This document shows, piece after piece, positions 23,634 to 34,689 of a stretch of 64,000 nt of DNA. This DNA is from Physcomitrium patens (taxonomy: Eukaryota; Streptophyta; Bryopsida; Funariales; Funariaceae): positions 14,109,850-14,173,849 of the forward strand of contig NC_037254.1 of the NCBI RefSeq assembly GCF_000002425.4. The letters run 5' to 3'. The stretch's first letter is position 1. The number at the start of each line of letters is the position of its first letter. The notes under the pieces were generated by a model. The model was not told the origin of the DNA, searched no databases, and saw only the letters and a list, made by a program, of their open reading frames with translations. The translations under genes and the position numbers were made by a program.

Positions 23634-24482
23634 TATGATTGCTCGTTTTACTTATTCCGGAAGACACCTCCTAGCATAAACCCGTATAGGGAGATTCAAA
23701 TACGAGGAATGACTAGTTGCTTAAGCGTTCACGTTAGAGTCACACAATCAATTATCCCTGAATGTATCGTTTCTATTTCCAATATCTGAACACACAAGGA
23801 AACTATAATCTCCTCCTTCACCTTATTGGTCTCTTCCTTACAACAATTCAGTCATACCAATAACTACTACTTCCACCAATATATTCACCCTCATAATCTC
23901 CAACTGTAATACTATGCCCTCACAGTTTTCAGCACACAATTATCCTCGTTCCAATCATTGGAATTCTTCACATAGAATTGCCATTCATATTACAGTGTTT
24001 CACACAAACACAGACTCAATCTCTCTGCTGAACTACAATCAGATTTCAGCATTCAATCTTTCTTTTTCTCAAATAATACCAATCACATTTTTATTTCATA
24101 ATTCACTTCACAATATTCAGAAACTTTCAATCATCTTATTCAAAGAAAATAACAAACAAAAGAAAAGAGGTAGTACCAAGCTTACCCCGGTTCACGACTC
24201 TCACAGTCTGGTCCTCGCTTCATAACTCTCACAGTCTGGCCCTCGGCTCACAACTCTCACAGTGTGGCCCTCGGCTCACAACTCTCATAGTCTGGCATTT
24301 TCTTCCCCTCTCCCATCCTCCTTATACTACCCCGAGATACCAACTCCTATACTATAGATGATAACTACTTTTTCTGACTATTCATCCATTCTACCTGCTG
24401 AACCACTTTTTCAAAAGTTATCTATCCTTATTTACATTATATACTAAGTATCTACATTCTGAAAATAACTACTTATTCTACA
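23634..24482 (-). repeat. 5' LTR of element C
   Basis: About 849 bp, matching 9337-10186 throughout, including the 28-bp tandem array (about 24189-24300). It ends at the PBS on its inner side and at CCAAC (24483-24487) on its outer side. The CA terminus has become TA at 23634-23635. Confidence 0.9.
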
Positions 24483-24743
24483 CCAACAAATAGTTAGTTA
24501 TGATTTGATATAATCAAGAATGTTAGGATATTTCTAGATATTTTAGAAAGCCTTATGTATAAACCTTCTTAAATATTAAAGGTTTTACTAGTACGATATC
24601 TTTTTGATATTGTAGTATTTATTTGTCTTCTACTTTAAAGGTTAAATAACTTATTGGAGCCTCGCCAATAAATTAAAATTAAACTGTCTACATCTAAATA
24701 CCTAGTATATTCCTAGATAAAAAAACCATGCAATACAATAGCA
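24483..24743. mobile_element. right part of unidentified insertion B
   Basis: This is AT-rich sequence between the LTR of element C and the resumption of the split fungal-type pol. It ends AATAGCA. No coding sequence is visible. It pairs with 7975-9336 as the remains of one insertion. Confidence 0.4.
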
Positions 24744-26132
24744 GATCATATTGATGATTGTGAAAAGATTTTGACAAGGTTAAAAGAAATTTATTTAATA
24801 TTATTGGAGATAAAATCAATATTTGAAATAAAAGAAGTTTTGGTGGTAGGATACATGTGTGGATCATATGGACGTAAGTTAAGTATAAAAAATATAGATA
24901 TTCTAAAAAAAATAAAAAAATATGCAAATACAACAAAAGTTAGAAGGTTTTTAGGAACATATATTTTCTATCATATATAGATATTTTATTTTTTATATAC
25001 AATAGATCTATTGTATGAATTATTAAAAAAGAATCAAAAATTTCAATAGAAGGAAAATTACAACAATGAAGATATGATTGATTTGGAAGATGATGTGGAT
25101 AAAAAAATTTATACTAATGCATTATTAAAGATAAAAGATATATATATTTGAATATACTATTGAAAAAAAATTAAAAAATTATATAAAAGAGATTAGAAAG
25201 ATGTTGAGGAGTATATAAATACATTAAAGCAACTAGAAGATTGGACAAATCAAGAATATAAGAAAATCCATAAAAAAATCCCATGGATATTTTTTATATA
25301 ATGGATATTTATGAAAGCATCTAAAAAAGAGAGAAGAAATACCACAATAGATTAAATATGGTTTAGAAGTTCAATAAAATATTATTAAAGAATTTCATGA
25401 AATTTTATGGATAAGGAATTAGGATATTTGAACAACATTTATTAAATTGAAAGAAAAATATTGGTAGAAGGGCATGCACAAGGATATAGCAAATTTTATA
25501 GAATCTTGTAAAACTTATCAAGTATATTCAAATACTTGACATTAAGATGGATTACATTCAATGTATCTTTTAGCTTTACATTATAAGTGGGTGGTGGATT
25601 TAGTAGCAATGCCTATGAGACTTAGACAAATGAAGTATTTGATACTTACAAAAAAAGTTTTATTAAATATGACTGAAAGACGAGCATTAAGAATAAAGAG
25701 TACTAAAGGTGATGCTAATTTTTATTGGAAGATGTTATTTTTTATTATGGTTGTATTGAAAAAATCATAAGTAATAGAGATAAATTAGATGCGAAGAAAG
25801 TGTAAGAATTTTTTAATAGAATAGGAATTAAACTTTTTTTAATAGCAATATATAATTCAAAAAGTAATGATAAGAGGGAGCATAGACATTCATCTATTGT
25901 TAAGGCATTAGTAAAGGCATGTAATAGTAAAGCATATGAATGGCCTAGACTGCTATCATTTGTACTATGAACTAATTGCACAATTCATAATTTAGTAATA
26001 GATTATATGCCTTCTGAATTAATATATAGATAAAAATTAATAATGCCAATAGAAGAAGTAGTGCCTACATGGATTATATTTCATTGAAAGGATGATTTCA
26101 ATAGAGAAGAATTTTTAGCATTACGGATTCAA

Positions 26133-26181
<49 letters not shown>

Positions 26182-26620
26182 AATGATATTGAAGCAACAA
26201 TGGAGAGATTGAAAGAAGTAAGGAAAAATATAAAAAAAGATTTGATAAAAAATATCAACTACAACCTAAGGCAATTGAAGATGTCGATTGGATGTTAGTT
26301 TTTGATAGTAGCTTGAGTAATCAACATAGTACAACAAGAAAGTTTGAAAAGAGATGATTTAGACTTTATATTGTCAAATATGTATATAATAGTGGAACAT
26401 ACTTGTTATAAGAACTTGATGGTGTAAAATTGAAGGTACCTATAGTAAGTAAAGAAATTAAGTTATTTAAACAAAGAAAGAAAGATATTTATTTAATAAA
26501 GAACAAAATTCATCAAAAGACATTGAAATGAGAGTAAAAAAGCAAATTGAAGATAAAAAAGTTGACCAAGATGAAGGAAACTTTAAATCAACGTAATGAA
26601 GAAAATTTGGCTTATATTGG
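24744..26620 (+). pseudogene. right half of the split, decayed fungal-type gypsy pol
   Basis: Similarity to the intact pol resumes at ADHIDDCEKILTRLKEIYL and continues with VLVVGYMCGSYGRKL and TKVRRFLGTYIFYHI (24744-24980). RNase H is deleted or unreadable. The linker and zinc region lie near 25200-25530. The integrase core starts near 25561 (HYKWVVDLVAMP, then RRALRIKSTKG) and continues to 25990, and the C-terminal domain lies at 26180-26470. Stops are dense. A run of 41 A (26139-26179) occupies the position of the RQLEQR-encoding codons. The copy is collinear with 7441-7974. Confidence 0.75.
26139..26179 (+). repeat. poly(A) tract, 41 bases
   Basis: An uninterrupted A run lies inside the integrase C-terminal part of the decayed pol, at a place where the intact copy has CAA/GAG-rich codons. 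It looks like slippage expansion rather than a polyadenylated tail. Confidence 0.9.
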
Positions 26621-26647
26621 AGTATGTATAAGTTTAAGGAAGGTGGA

Positions 26648-27640
26648 TGTTGCGATTTAACATGACTAATGAATGAAAAAGAGAAAAAAAAATTATATTA
26701 TAGAAGATCTTATTTTAAAATATAATAGAAAATTATCTTAAAAAATAGATAATAGTAAAAAAGATGATAAAACTAAAGGATATTATTTTTGATTTTTTAA
26801 ATAAATAGGCTTCTACTTACTTTATAGGACCATAAACAAGACAAAATAAATTAGATTGGAAAATAAAATAATATAAACATATGTAAGAAGAAGTTAAGAG
26901 TAGATTTTAGAAAAATTTATTTCAAGAAGCAAAGAATTGATACTTAGAGAGGACTAGTTGTCAACTTGGATCAAAATTAGACTCTGAGGCACAAAATTGT
27001 ACATCTATGGTGATTTTGGAAATCTTTTATAAATCAAAGAATAAAATTCAAGAGTAGACTAGGTAAGATTTTTATAAATATTAGTTTTGTATAATTTGGA
27101 TTTGAAATGACTTTGTAAGAGCTTTATAAAATCAAAGATGTTTTAGATGACTTAGGATTTTGTGAAATAAAATAAGTTTGATATTTTGGGTAATTTCTGA
27201 AATTTTGTAGTAGATCTACAAGTACAATTTTGTAGATTGATGGATATAATTTTACTTCATGTGTATTGTAAATTTAAGTTTTATCAAATATTTAAATTGA
27301 AGGTTCTTGAAGTTTAAGTGGATTAGAGTCTCAAAAATTTAAATTTTAGATCTAGTGATAATTTTTAAGATTTCTAAGAATCTACTAATTAGATTAGAGT
27401 GAAATTTAAGTGTATAGGTATTAGACTTGTTTTTCTACATATATGTGAATTTTAAGATCAATTAAATAGTGTAAAAAAGAGATATTAGCATTAAAAAATT
27501 AGCATATAGGTCGTCCAATATCTAAACTGATTTTAGGTTTTTTCATTTAATAAGTGCAATTATCTTCAAATTTGTTATATTTTTTTTTCAACTAAGAAAT
27601 TGAAAGGAGTATAAAGTTTTAAGCAAGATCAATGATTTAA
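26648..27640 (+). repeat. probable decayed 3' LTR of the split element
   Basis: It starts TGTTGCGATTTAACATGAC after AAGGTGGA, which matches the polypurine tract and first bases of element D's LTR, including a broken form of its terminal palindrome. A long A run follows, as in element D. Beyond the first 60 bases no convincing alignment was possible by eye, so the end is arbitrary. Confidence 0.35.
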
Positions 27641-27659
27641 TCAATAAATATTGAGGTTC

Positions 27660-27950
27660 TAATCTACTTTAGGATTGATTTGAATTGATTAAGTTTTGGT
27701 TAGGATTTTATTTAAAATTTAGGATTTGGCTAGGATTTGATTTAAGATTTAGGATTTATTTAAGATTTTATTTAGGATTTAGGATTTAAGATTTTTTTAA
27801 GATTTAGTTTAGTATTTAGAATTTAATTAGGATTTGATCTATATTTTAATTAAGGTCTATTAGGATTTCAATTGAAATTAAAGTAGGACTTTGTTAGGAT
27901 TTATTTAAGATTTATTTAAGATTTATTTAAGATTTATTTAAGGTTTTTAA
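27660..27950 (+). repeat. TTAGGATTT-rich region ending in an 11-bp x4 tandem
   Basis: Variants of TTAGGATTT and AAGATTTA recur irregularly from 27660. GATTTATTTAA then repeats four times without error at 27898-27941. It is low-complexity sequence with no ORF. Confidence 0.75.
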
Positions 27951-27999
27951 CATACTCTAATATTATATATTTGCAACATAATCTAATATTTGAAGATTT

Positions 28000-28400
28000 C
28001 TAATAAAATCACCAAATATTAGGAGTTTCTTCCAAAGTCATGATATCATAAGTATTGTATCTTGACATGTATTTGAAGAAAGAAATGTTATTCTTGAAGG
28101 TCTTTATTTCTATTACATTGTCTTTAAGGTTATTACAACCAATATCTTGTCAAATAAATAAAAAAAAAAAAAAAATAGTTTTTAAGTTGAATTTACCAGC
28201 TATTAATTCTCTAACTAATTAGTGTTATTAATATAATAAAATCACAATAAAAGATAAAAGGTAGAATATAATTTTTATTGAACATGATTTCTTTAATAGT
28301 AAAGAAAATTATTGATAATTTATCTTGCTTTTGATGGATCTTGTTGATAAAAATATTTGACCTTCTCTATTGTATTGATAAGATTTTTGATTGGCTTTTA
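28000..28400 (+). repeat. dispersed repeat R, copy 1
   Basis: It aligns to about 60590-60940, sharing AAATCACCAAATATT and TCTTTATTTCTATT near the start and TTATTGAACAT near the end. A third, weaker copy lies near 44160-44500. At the other two sites it is followed by repeat K; here it is not. Confidence 0.55.
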
Positions 28401-28587
28401 TGTGCATTCTTAAATATTATATGTAAAGCAATGAACAAGATAATCCAACCTATTTTGGTATTGCTTTAGGTCTAAGACTTCTTCTACTTCAAAATCTTGA
28501 TTATTATTCACTTATATTAGAAGTGGTGGCATTTATCTTTTTTTTAAGATATTCATTATCTTGTATGGCTTAAGAAGGGAAATTTTG

Positions 28588-28925
28588 TTATGATGCACTT
28601 AATTTAGGTGCATCAAAGTTATTTGGAGGAAAATTAATTTCACTAGTAGAAGAGAAAGAATGTAATGCTCATATATTTATAAATTTGAATGAAATTTAAA
28701 ATAAGAGATTGGCTTAAATAGATTATTTGAACTTGAAGGTATTGTCTTTTAGGACAGATACCTAATGATATAGTGATTTAATGCAAGTATTGAGAGAAGG
28801 ATAGGGCAAAGGTTTTAGAATCAAGTAGGATTTTTTTTTTCTTAGAGTTTTTGGAAAGAGAGATTCAACATTGCTTTGAAATTTTCTATGCCACTTCTTG
28901 CATTTTTATTTTTTTGTGTTATTTG
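28588..28925 (+). repeat. 5' LTR of decayed fungal-type gypsy, family F2
   Basis: It begins TGTTATGATGCACTTAATTT and matches the LTR at 4734-5421 (minus), sharing ATATTTATAAATTTGAAT, GATTATTTGAACTTGA and TGCCACTTCTTGCATTTTTA. Bases TTGGTACC follow near 28921, a possible primer binding site. The end is accurate to about 10 bp. Confidence 0.6.
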
Positions 28926-28929
28926 GTAC

Positions 28930-29560
28930 CAAAAAATAATAAATAAAGGCAAGATGAAGGACTTTGAAGTGTGAAGCTCTACTACCTATGATGCTAATAA
29001 TTCCATCAAATATAGTAATATCTACTTCAATTCAAGAGACATGTAAGACTCTTTTTGAAGATATCCTTAAGAAATTGATTAAAAACATAAGAGAATTGAG
29101 AGTAGAGATGAATAAATTGAAGAAGAGCCAAAAAACTATTTCTTTGCATGCATCACAGGGATCAATGGAATTTATTAAGAGGTGCATGTATTGTGATAGT
29201 TCTAAATATGAAAAAAAAGATTGCTCCAATTATAATGAGAACTTTATAAAAGAATGCAATTGAATCTTTTATCTATATATTCTTCAATATAGATAGCTTT
29301 GTGTGAATTTTTGGATTTGACAACTTCAATGGTTTTGAGATTTCAAAAGATTAGAAATTTAGGTCATATATATAAGGATTGGATGAAGAAATATAAAAAA
29401 AAAATTAAAAATATTGGATGTAATTTCAAGTAATGAATTTATTTCAAGTATTATTAAAAAAGGTTTTGAAGATGATTATATAATGATTTTAGAAGGATTG
29501 GCTTTACATATAGATGGAAGTGGTACTAATGTTGTTGTGAAATTTCACTCAAAGTAAATA
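28930..29560 (+). pseudogene. decayed Gag of the fungal-type family, zinc knuckle remnant
   Basis: After the F2 LTR a 99-codon frame (28964-29263) carries a charged helical stretch (KKLIKNIRELRVEMNKLKKS). It is followed by RCMYCDSSKYEKKDC, which matches the element D knuckle RCIWCDDASHTRKDC with the His replaced by Tyr. Broken sequence to about 29560 (EGLALHIDGSGTNVVVKFH) may be further Gag. No protease or pol follows; an LTR-like repeat of family B begins at 29951. Confidence 0.6.
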
Positions 29561-29950
29561 TATAAAGAGATTTTAGAATTTTCCAGGAGGCTTGGAATAG
29601 TTGATAGTCATAGGATATTGCAAGAAGCTATGGTGTACACTAAGTATAAAATTACAACCAAAAAGATATTTAAAATAGTGAGGATATTTAAGATTTATTT
29701 AAGATTATTTTAGAAACGACTCTTTATGGTGTTATAATTTTTTTGTTTGAAGTTACAAAGGTCTCAACAATGATGAATTATTAAGGTAGTCTTTTTGCCT
29801 TGAAATGAAATAATAACAATAGTTGAGAGGACCTATCAACTATCTTCAAAGATTAGAATATATTACAAATATAATTTTTTGTATCTTAAATTTTATTAAC
29901 ATGTAATTATTGCTCTTTATAGAACTTTTCTTTAAAAAAAGAGATAATAT

Positions 29951-30480
29951 TGTGCAAATACATATTTATTCCAATAATTAATTAAATAATATGAATAAGT
30001 AGAAGTACATAAAATTAGATTAATTTGATAATAACTTATAGAAAAAGAATTCTAAAAGCTTTATATATGTGTTTTTATTTTTATATGTATTTATAGGTAA
30101 TTGATAGGTTGAACACTTGGCTTATAAGTTAACCACATGTTGCATATGTTGATAGCTTGTAATACAAGCTAACAATGTGGTGCATATATAAGAAACTTAA
30201 AAAATATATCTTACAAATTAGACATATGTTAGAGATCTTATAGAATGCCACTACAAAATTCTTAATTAAATAATATATATAGAAGTAAGAGTAAAGCCTT
30301 TTTAACTCTTATCAATGTCTTTTTAATCCTATATCTTGTTTCAAGACTTTTTAGTCTTTGTGTATTTAATAATAGCTATTATAATTATAATAATATATTA
30401 GTTTTGAATAAAAATCTATTTTTTTCTAATAATATAAGTATATATTGGATTTTATTTATTTAGAATTTATGTCTTTGATA
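29951..30480 (+). repeat. LTR-like repeat, family B copy 2
   Basis: Matches 35542-36089 (same orientation) and the reverse complement of 149-666. Shared landmarks are AATTGATAGGTTGAACACTTGG-type sequence, AAGCCTTTTTAACTCTTATC and a TTTGATAA end. Heavily AT-shifted. Confidence 0.55.
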
Positions 30481-30494
30481 ATGTAATAATAAAG

Positions 30495-30910
30495 CTTATG
30501 TATAAGATTGTTCCTCAAGCTTTTGAAGTTACTAATAAGCATAAGAAAAGACCTTGCATGACCAAATTCAACATATACAATGATTAAAACTAGATAATGC
30601 CTAATTTATTATTCAATCAAAATTACATGGGCTTCAATCCAATACTAGCTAATTTATTGTGCTACTTCCAAAGATTTGCTAAATATTGTTTTACTTCTTG
30701 ATTGCCTTGTTGTGCTTTTATTAACTCTTAAATATTCATCTACCTTTTTGTATCTTTGTTAATTTTGACGTCTTTATAATAGCACCTTATCTCCTTACTT
30801 AGTCTTCTTTTGACACCATGTCATTGAGGTACTTTGGTGATTATCATTTGTAGACAAATACAAGCTTCTTAGATGGATAAAAATATCATAAGAAAATATA
30901 GTTATCTTAA
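30495..30910 (+). repeat. repeat F, left copy of a pair
   Basis: Matches 45005-45420 along its length (AAGACCTTGCATGACCAAATTC / AAGACCTTACATGATCAAATTC, then CTTTTTGTATCTTTGTTAATTTT). Copies 14.5 kb apart in the same orientation, around other nested elements, could be the LTRs of one old element. No PBS or polypurine tract was identified. Confidence 0.5.
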
Positions 30911-31439
30911 GCAAGGAACATTTTATTTCTTAAGATATCTCACATCCTATCATTAGGATGTTTGTAATGTAAGAAGTTTTTTGGTAATATCTCACAAGAA
31001 CAAGATTGATTATAATGTATCCATTGTATTAGTGTAGGTAGCATATTATATTTTAAGGTGTGAATGTTTGATAAAATATTTTAAAATTATACATTATGTT
31101 TCTAATACATCTTTAGTATAATTGTCTAAGTTGATATTATACATGTCTTCATCATTAATTCTATGCTTAGAAGCTAAGTCTGTATATTGTAGCTTGTAAT
31201 ATCTTAGTGGCATTAGTTGATAGCTACAAGGATTGAGTAAGTTAAAATTAAGTTCTAATGCGCTATCAAGGACATGCAATTGATCTTTATGATTGGCCAT
31301 ACAAATAGAGGATATACAAAATTAATTTATACTTTCAAAGGGTTTTTTAGAATATAGGATTATCTAATTGATTAACGGTGCATCAAGTATCAAATATTTT
31401 CTTATCATCACTAAATCACTTGACATGAGGATGGATGTG

Positions 31440-31790
31440 TCTTAAGTTTGCTCCATCCTTGTAGATAGATCCTTCTTGCTTGCTATCTTCATTCTTTTTG
31501 CCATACTTTTGAGGTGTATTTGTAGCTTATTGATTGTACATTTTGATGCTGCTAGAGCTTCTTGTAGTATGGTGTTGATGGCTTCTAATTCTTTAACTTG
31601 AATTTAGATGGTATTCTTAAAAGCTTTAAAGGTCATATATTTGTATAGTATTATTTAAATTTTTTTCTATAACTTATAAAACTTACTTTTTATAGGAGTA
31701 TAATCATACTTGAGTGCCACAAGTTTATCTTCTTATCGACAAATAATGTGGTTATTTTCTTCAAGTTGAGATTGCAAGCTTTCTATTCAC
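31440..31790 (-). pseudogene. decayed coiled-coil ORF
   Basis: On the minus strand ESLQSQLEENNHIIC, then EDKLVALKYDY, and after a break VKELEAINTILQEALAASKC and INKLQIHLKSMAKRMKIASK, form charged heptad-type helices with several stops. It resembles in character the coiled-coil ORF of element C (10295-10741), although direct homology is not clear. It may be the 3' accessory ORF of the old element bounded by repeat F. The surrounding 30910-31440 and 31790-32480 are AT-rich with no other recognisable feature. Confidence 0.35.
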
Positions 31791-32486
31791 ATCGTGCATC
31801 ATTTATGTGTTGGATGCTTATGAATGATGAAGGAGCATTATGTAGCTAAATTACATCTTAGTTCTATTGATTAATTTACAATCGTAATATTGAGTTAAAC
31901 TTGTAATATTCATAGATTGTATCTTAGTCATTATTTATAGCATTATAACTTCTTAGGCTTTTTTATTGGCCAATATCACTAGTTTGTACATTATTTATTT
32001 TAGAATTTTGTATTGCAATTGAATTTTCTAAATTGTCACTTTTTATGTTATTTTCTAAAGATTATAATTTTGTAAATCAACTAAATAGTGTAAATAGCAT
32101 AGTTGATATAAGATATCTTTTAATCAAGCTCTTTCTTTTCACTTATCCTTAGCATCTTCTTTGATCTTTCTTTAAATATTCTTTATTGACCACTAAAGTG
32201 GTATACATCTAAACTTTGCAATGCTTATATTTAAATATAAATACTAAAAAAAATGACTAATGGTACTACAAGAATATTAGATGTGTTAAAAGGACTTCAA
32301 TTCTCATATAAAGATATTGTGTATGACCTTATTTTAATGAATTGTATCTCTATTATTTGCCAAGGAATAAACATCCATTATAACATCCAAAAATATATTG
32401 ACTTGCTTATAAAAAAATACAAAGACAAACATGTGACAAATGCATGTATATTCTTTCATATTGTATCAAATCTTTATAGTATGGAT

Positions 32487-33100
32487 TGTTGTATTATATA
32501 TTGTCGTGTTTGAAAATGCACCAAAGATCTAGCTAAGGAAAGTAGAATTGTGTTTTATAAGTATCTAAGAATCCTAATATGTTTCACTTTTATAAAAAAA
32601 TATAATTTTAATTTTAATTCAATAGTACTTAAATCCAATATAAAGTACTCAAAAAGACTCTTTTTTGAGTAATTTCAACCATACATAAACTCCAATTACC
32701 TTTTTACTTTCATAATTAGGTAATTTTGAATTTTCTTTATAAATTTTAATCCTAATCAGCAAGCTTTAGCAAACTCTAGCTCCTAATCTAATTGTCTAGT
32801 TAGAAAAAAAAATTGCATAAAAATGCCACTATAAGTCTTTTATATACTTAAAAAGAATTCACTTCAATTCAACTTATCAATTGTGAGAAAATGCCCAAAA
32901 ACCACAGTGATGTTACTTGGCTGCCAACTTGAAAGTTGATGCAAATGTTCTAACAATAATTTCTCCTTTTCCAACTATTAATTTTAATTCAAAATTAATA
33001 TATAGCTTAATCTTTAAGTCTTCTAATACCATGCCAAATTTCATTATGATTTGACTAGTAGATCTTTAGATATCATAGAAACTTTATCCAACTCGAGACT
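32487..33100 (-). repeat. LTR of decayed minus-strand element E (3' copy)
   Basis: Aligns to 40544-41138 over about 600 bp: TGTTGTATTA at the start, then TTTTATAAGTATCTAAGAA, TAATTAGGTAATTT, GAAAGTTGATGCAAATGTTC and AGATCTTTAGATATCATAGAAA near the end. The two copies flank minus-strand gag, protease and RT remnants. End positions are approximate. Confidence 0.65.
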
Positions 33101-34340
33101 ATCAACTTTTGATATCTCCTTGTATCAAAACCTAGATATCTATCAACTGTACTATTAGATTATTACAAATTTTGACATACACTTAGTACATCCAATTAAC
33201 TAATCATTTTCAAGTCTTGAGCTATAGATGTAATACCAATCTCACTAACTAGTAAAGAATGCTAACTCTAATTGTATTGCATAAATCTCAAGTTACCAAT
33301 ACAAACCTTGATTTTGAATAAAAATTTCTAAGTCCAAATAAATCCTATAAAACAAGCCTTATGTCTCTATAATAAGCTCTAAGCTAGCTCTTGAATTCTA
33401 ATCTCTGAGCTTCAAATAAAATCCTATTTTGTCCTAGGTCATCATTTTAGTGGTTGGAGGTTTGATTTTGACCTTGTCTCACAAATGATTGATCCCCAAG
33501 TATCAATCTAATCTATCTTAAGGATTTTTTAGTCCAATCCTATCCTCAATTTAATCCTAATATCAACCATACTAATCATTTATCTCTTTTAATCTGATTT
33601 TACTAATTTATGGTCTTTCTAAGGCAGTAAAAGAGTCTCTACAACCTAGAAGATAAAATTACTAATCAACCTTTAATCTAATAACTATTAAGATAAGAAA
33701 ATAAAATAAAGGCTTTAATAGAAGCCATATTTAAAAATCTTAAATTATTATGGAATCAAGATAATTAGATATTAATATAAAAAAAATTGATTATATTTTT
33801 ATTATATAGTTGTATTACATCACAACAACATGTTATATTTTTCAACTTTATGAGTCTTGTTGCTTAGGAGATCTTTGTGGTTGGAGTATGGTCACTTATA
33901 ATTGAAACTATAGCTAGTAACCATCTAGAAGTTAAATGCAAATATACCTTTGAGATAGTTGATATTTTATAAAATGTATCAGCCTTCTAATAAGCTCATG
34001 TATTAATCTTCACTTGAATTATAAGAAGCTATACTTTGTACAAATTTTCTACACTACTTATTATTCATGATGGCTAATAGTTGGTAATAATAACTTTCTA
34101 AACTTATACTATTGGCACACTTATTACTCTACATATTGATCCAAACTTGTATCTTTGGTACAATAGATAATTGCATATGGAATGCATAAAAATGAGGTGG
34201 CATTTTTGCATAAGAGGACAATTAAAGAAACCAATGACAAAAACATAAAGACAAAGAAATGAAAGAGTGTGAGCGTAGGATAATAAGTCAAATAAATTAT
34301 GAAATTACAAACTATTTTTATGAGATGTTTGTATAAAGAT
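33100..34340. other. AT-rich spacer, no gene seen
   Basis: No domain is recognisable on either strand. It would correspond to the 3' part of element E (RNase H and integrase), but no such motifs can be read. Confidence 0.35.
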
Positions 34341-34575
34341 ATGAAGGATATGAAACTTGAAGAACCAAAAATTCAATACATTCTTATATAAATAAAAAAA
34401 AAATAGATATTTACTCAAAATTAATATAATATTGAAACTGGAATGGCTATTGCCAAGGTAAGAAGACTAGAAAGTCTTAAAATAAGACTTATAATTAGAA
34501 AAGTATTGATAAGAGTAAAGAAGGCTTTACTCTTATTTTTATATCTGATTAAAATAATCTCTAATAAAGGCAAAT
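34340..34575 (-). repeat. LTR-like repeat, family B, partial (minus)
   Basis: Matches the first part of copy 1 (149-400): AAGGATATGAAACTTGAAGAA, then GCTATTGCCAAGGTAAGAAG and AGTAAAGAAGGCTTTACTC. It lacks the second half. Confidence 0.55.
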
Positions 34576-34689
34576 ATTTCATAAATGAATTAATTGAATA
34601 ACTTGAGGATATATTTATAATCAAGTATTATACATCCATGACATAATATTTTTTTAGGCAATAGCCTTGCTAAATCTATTAACAAAATC

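Larger units (their letters stand above)
9337..24482 (-). mobile_element. minus-strand gypsy-like LTR element C, interrupted by element D
   Basis: Two closely similar LTRs (9337-10186 and 23634-24482) bound a minus-strand internal region. Its order is PBS, gag, zinc knuckles, [element D inserted at 12590-21141], protease, truncated RT, coiled-coil ORF and LTR. Without D it is about 6.6 kb. Flanks CCAGC (9332-9336) and CCAAC (24483-24487) fit a 5-bp target duplication with one transition. RT from motif A onward, RNase H and integrase are all absent, so it would need another element's enzymes to move. Premature stops are all explicable as C-to-T or G-to-A changes. Confidence 0.85.

Noticed and set aside
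26139-26179. LINE or processed pseudogene tail
   Set aside because: The run is in the middle of collinear pol sequence, not at an end, and no target duplication surrounds it.
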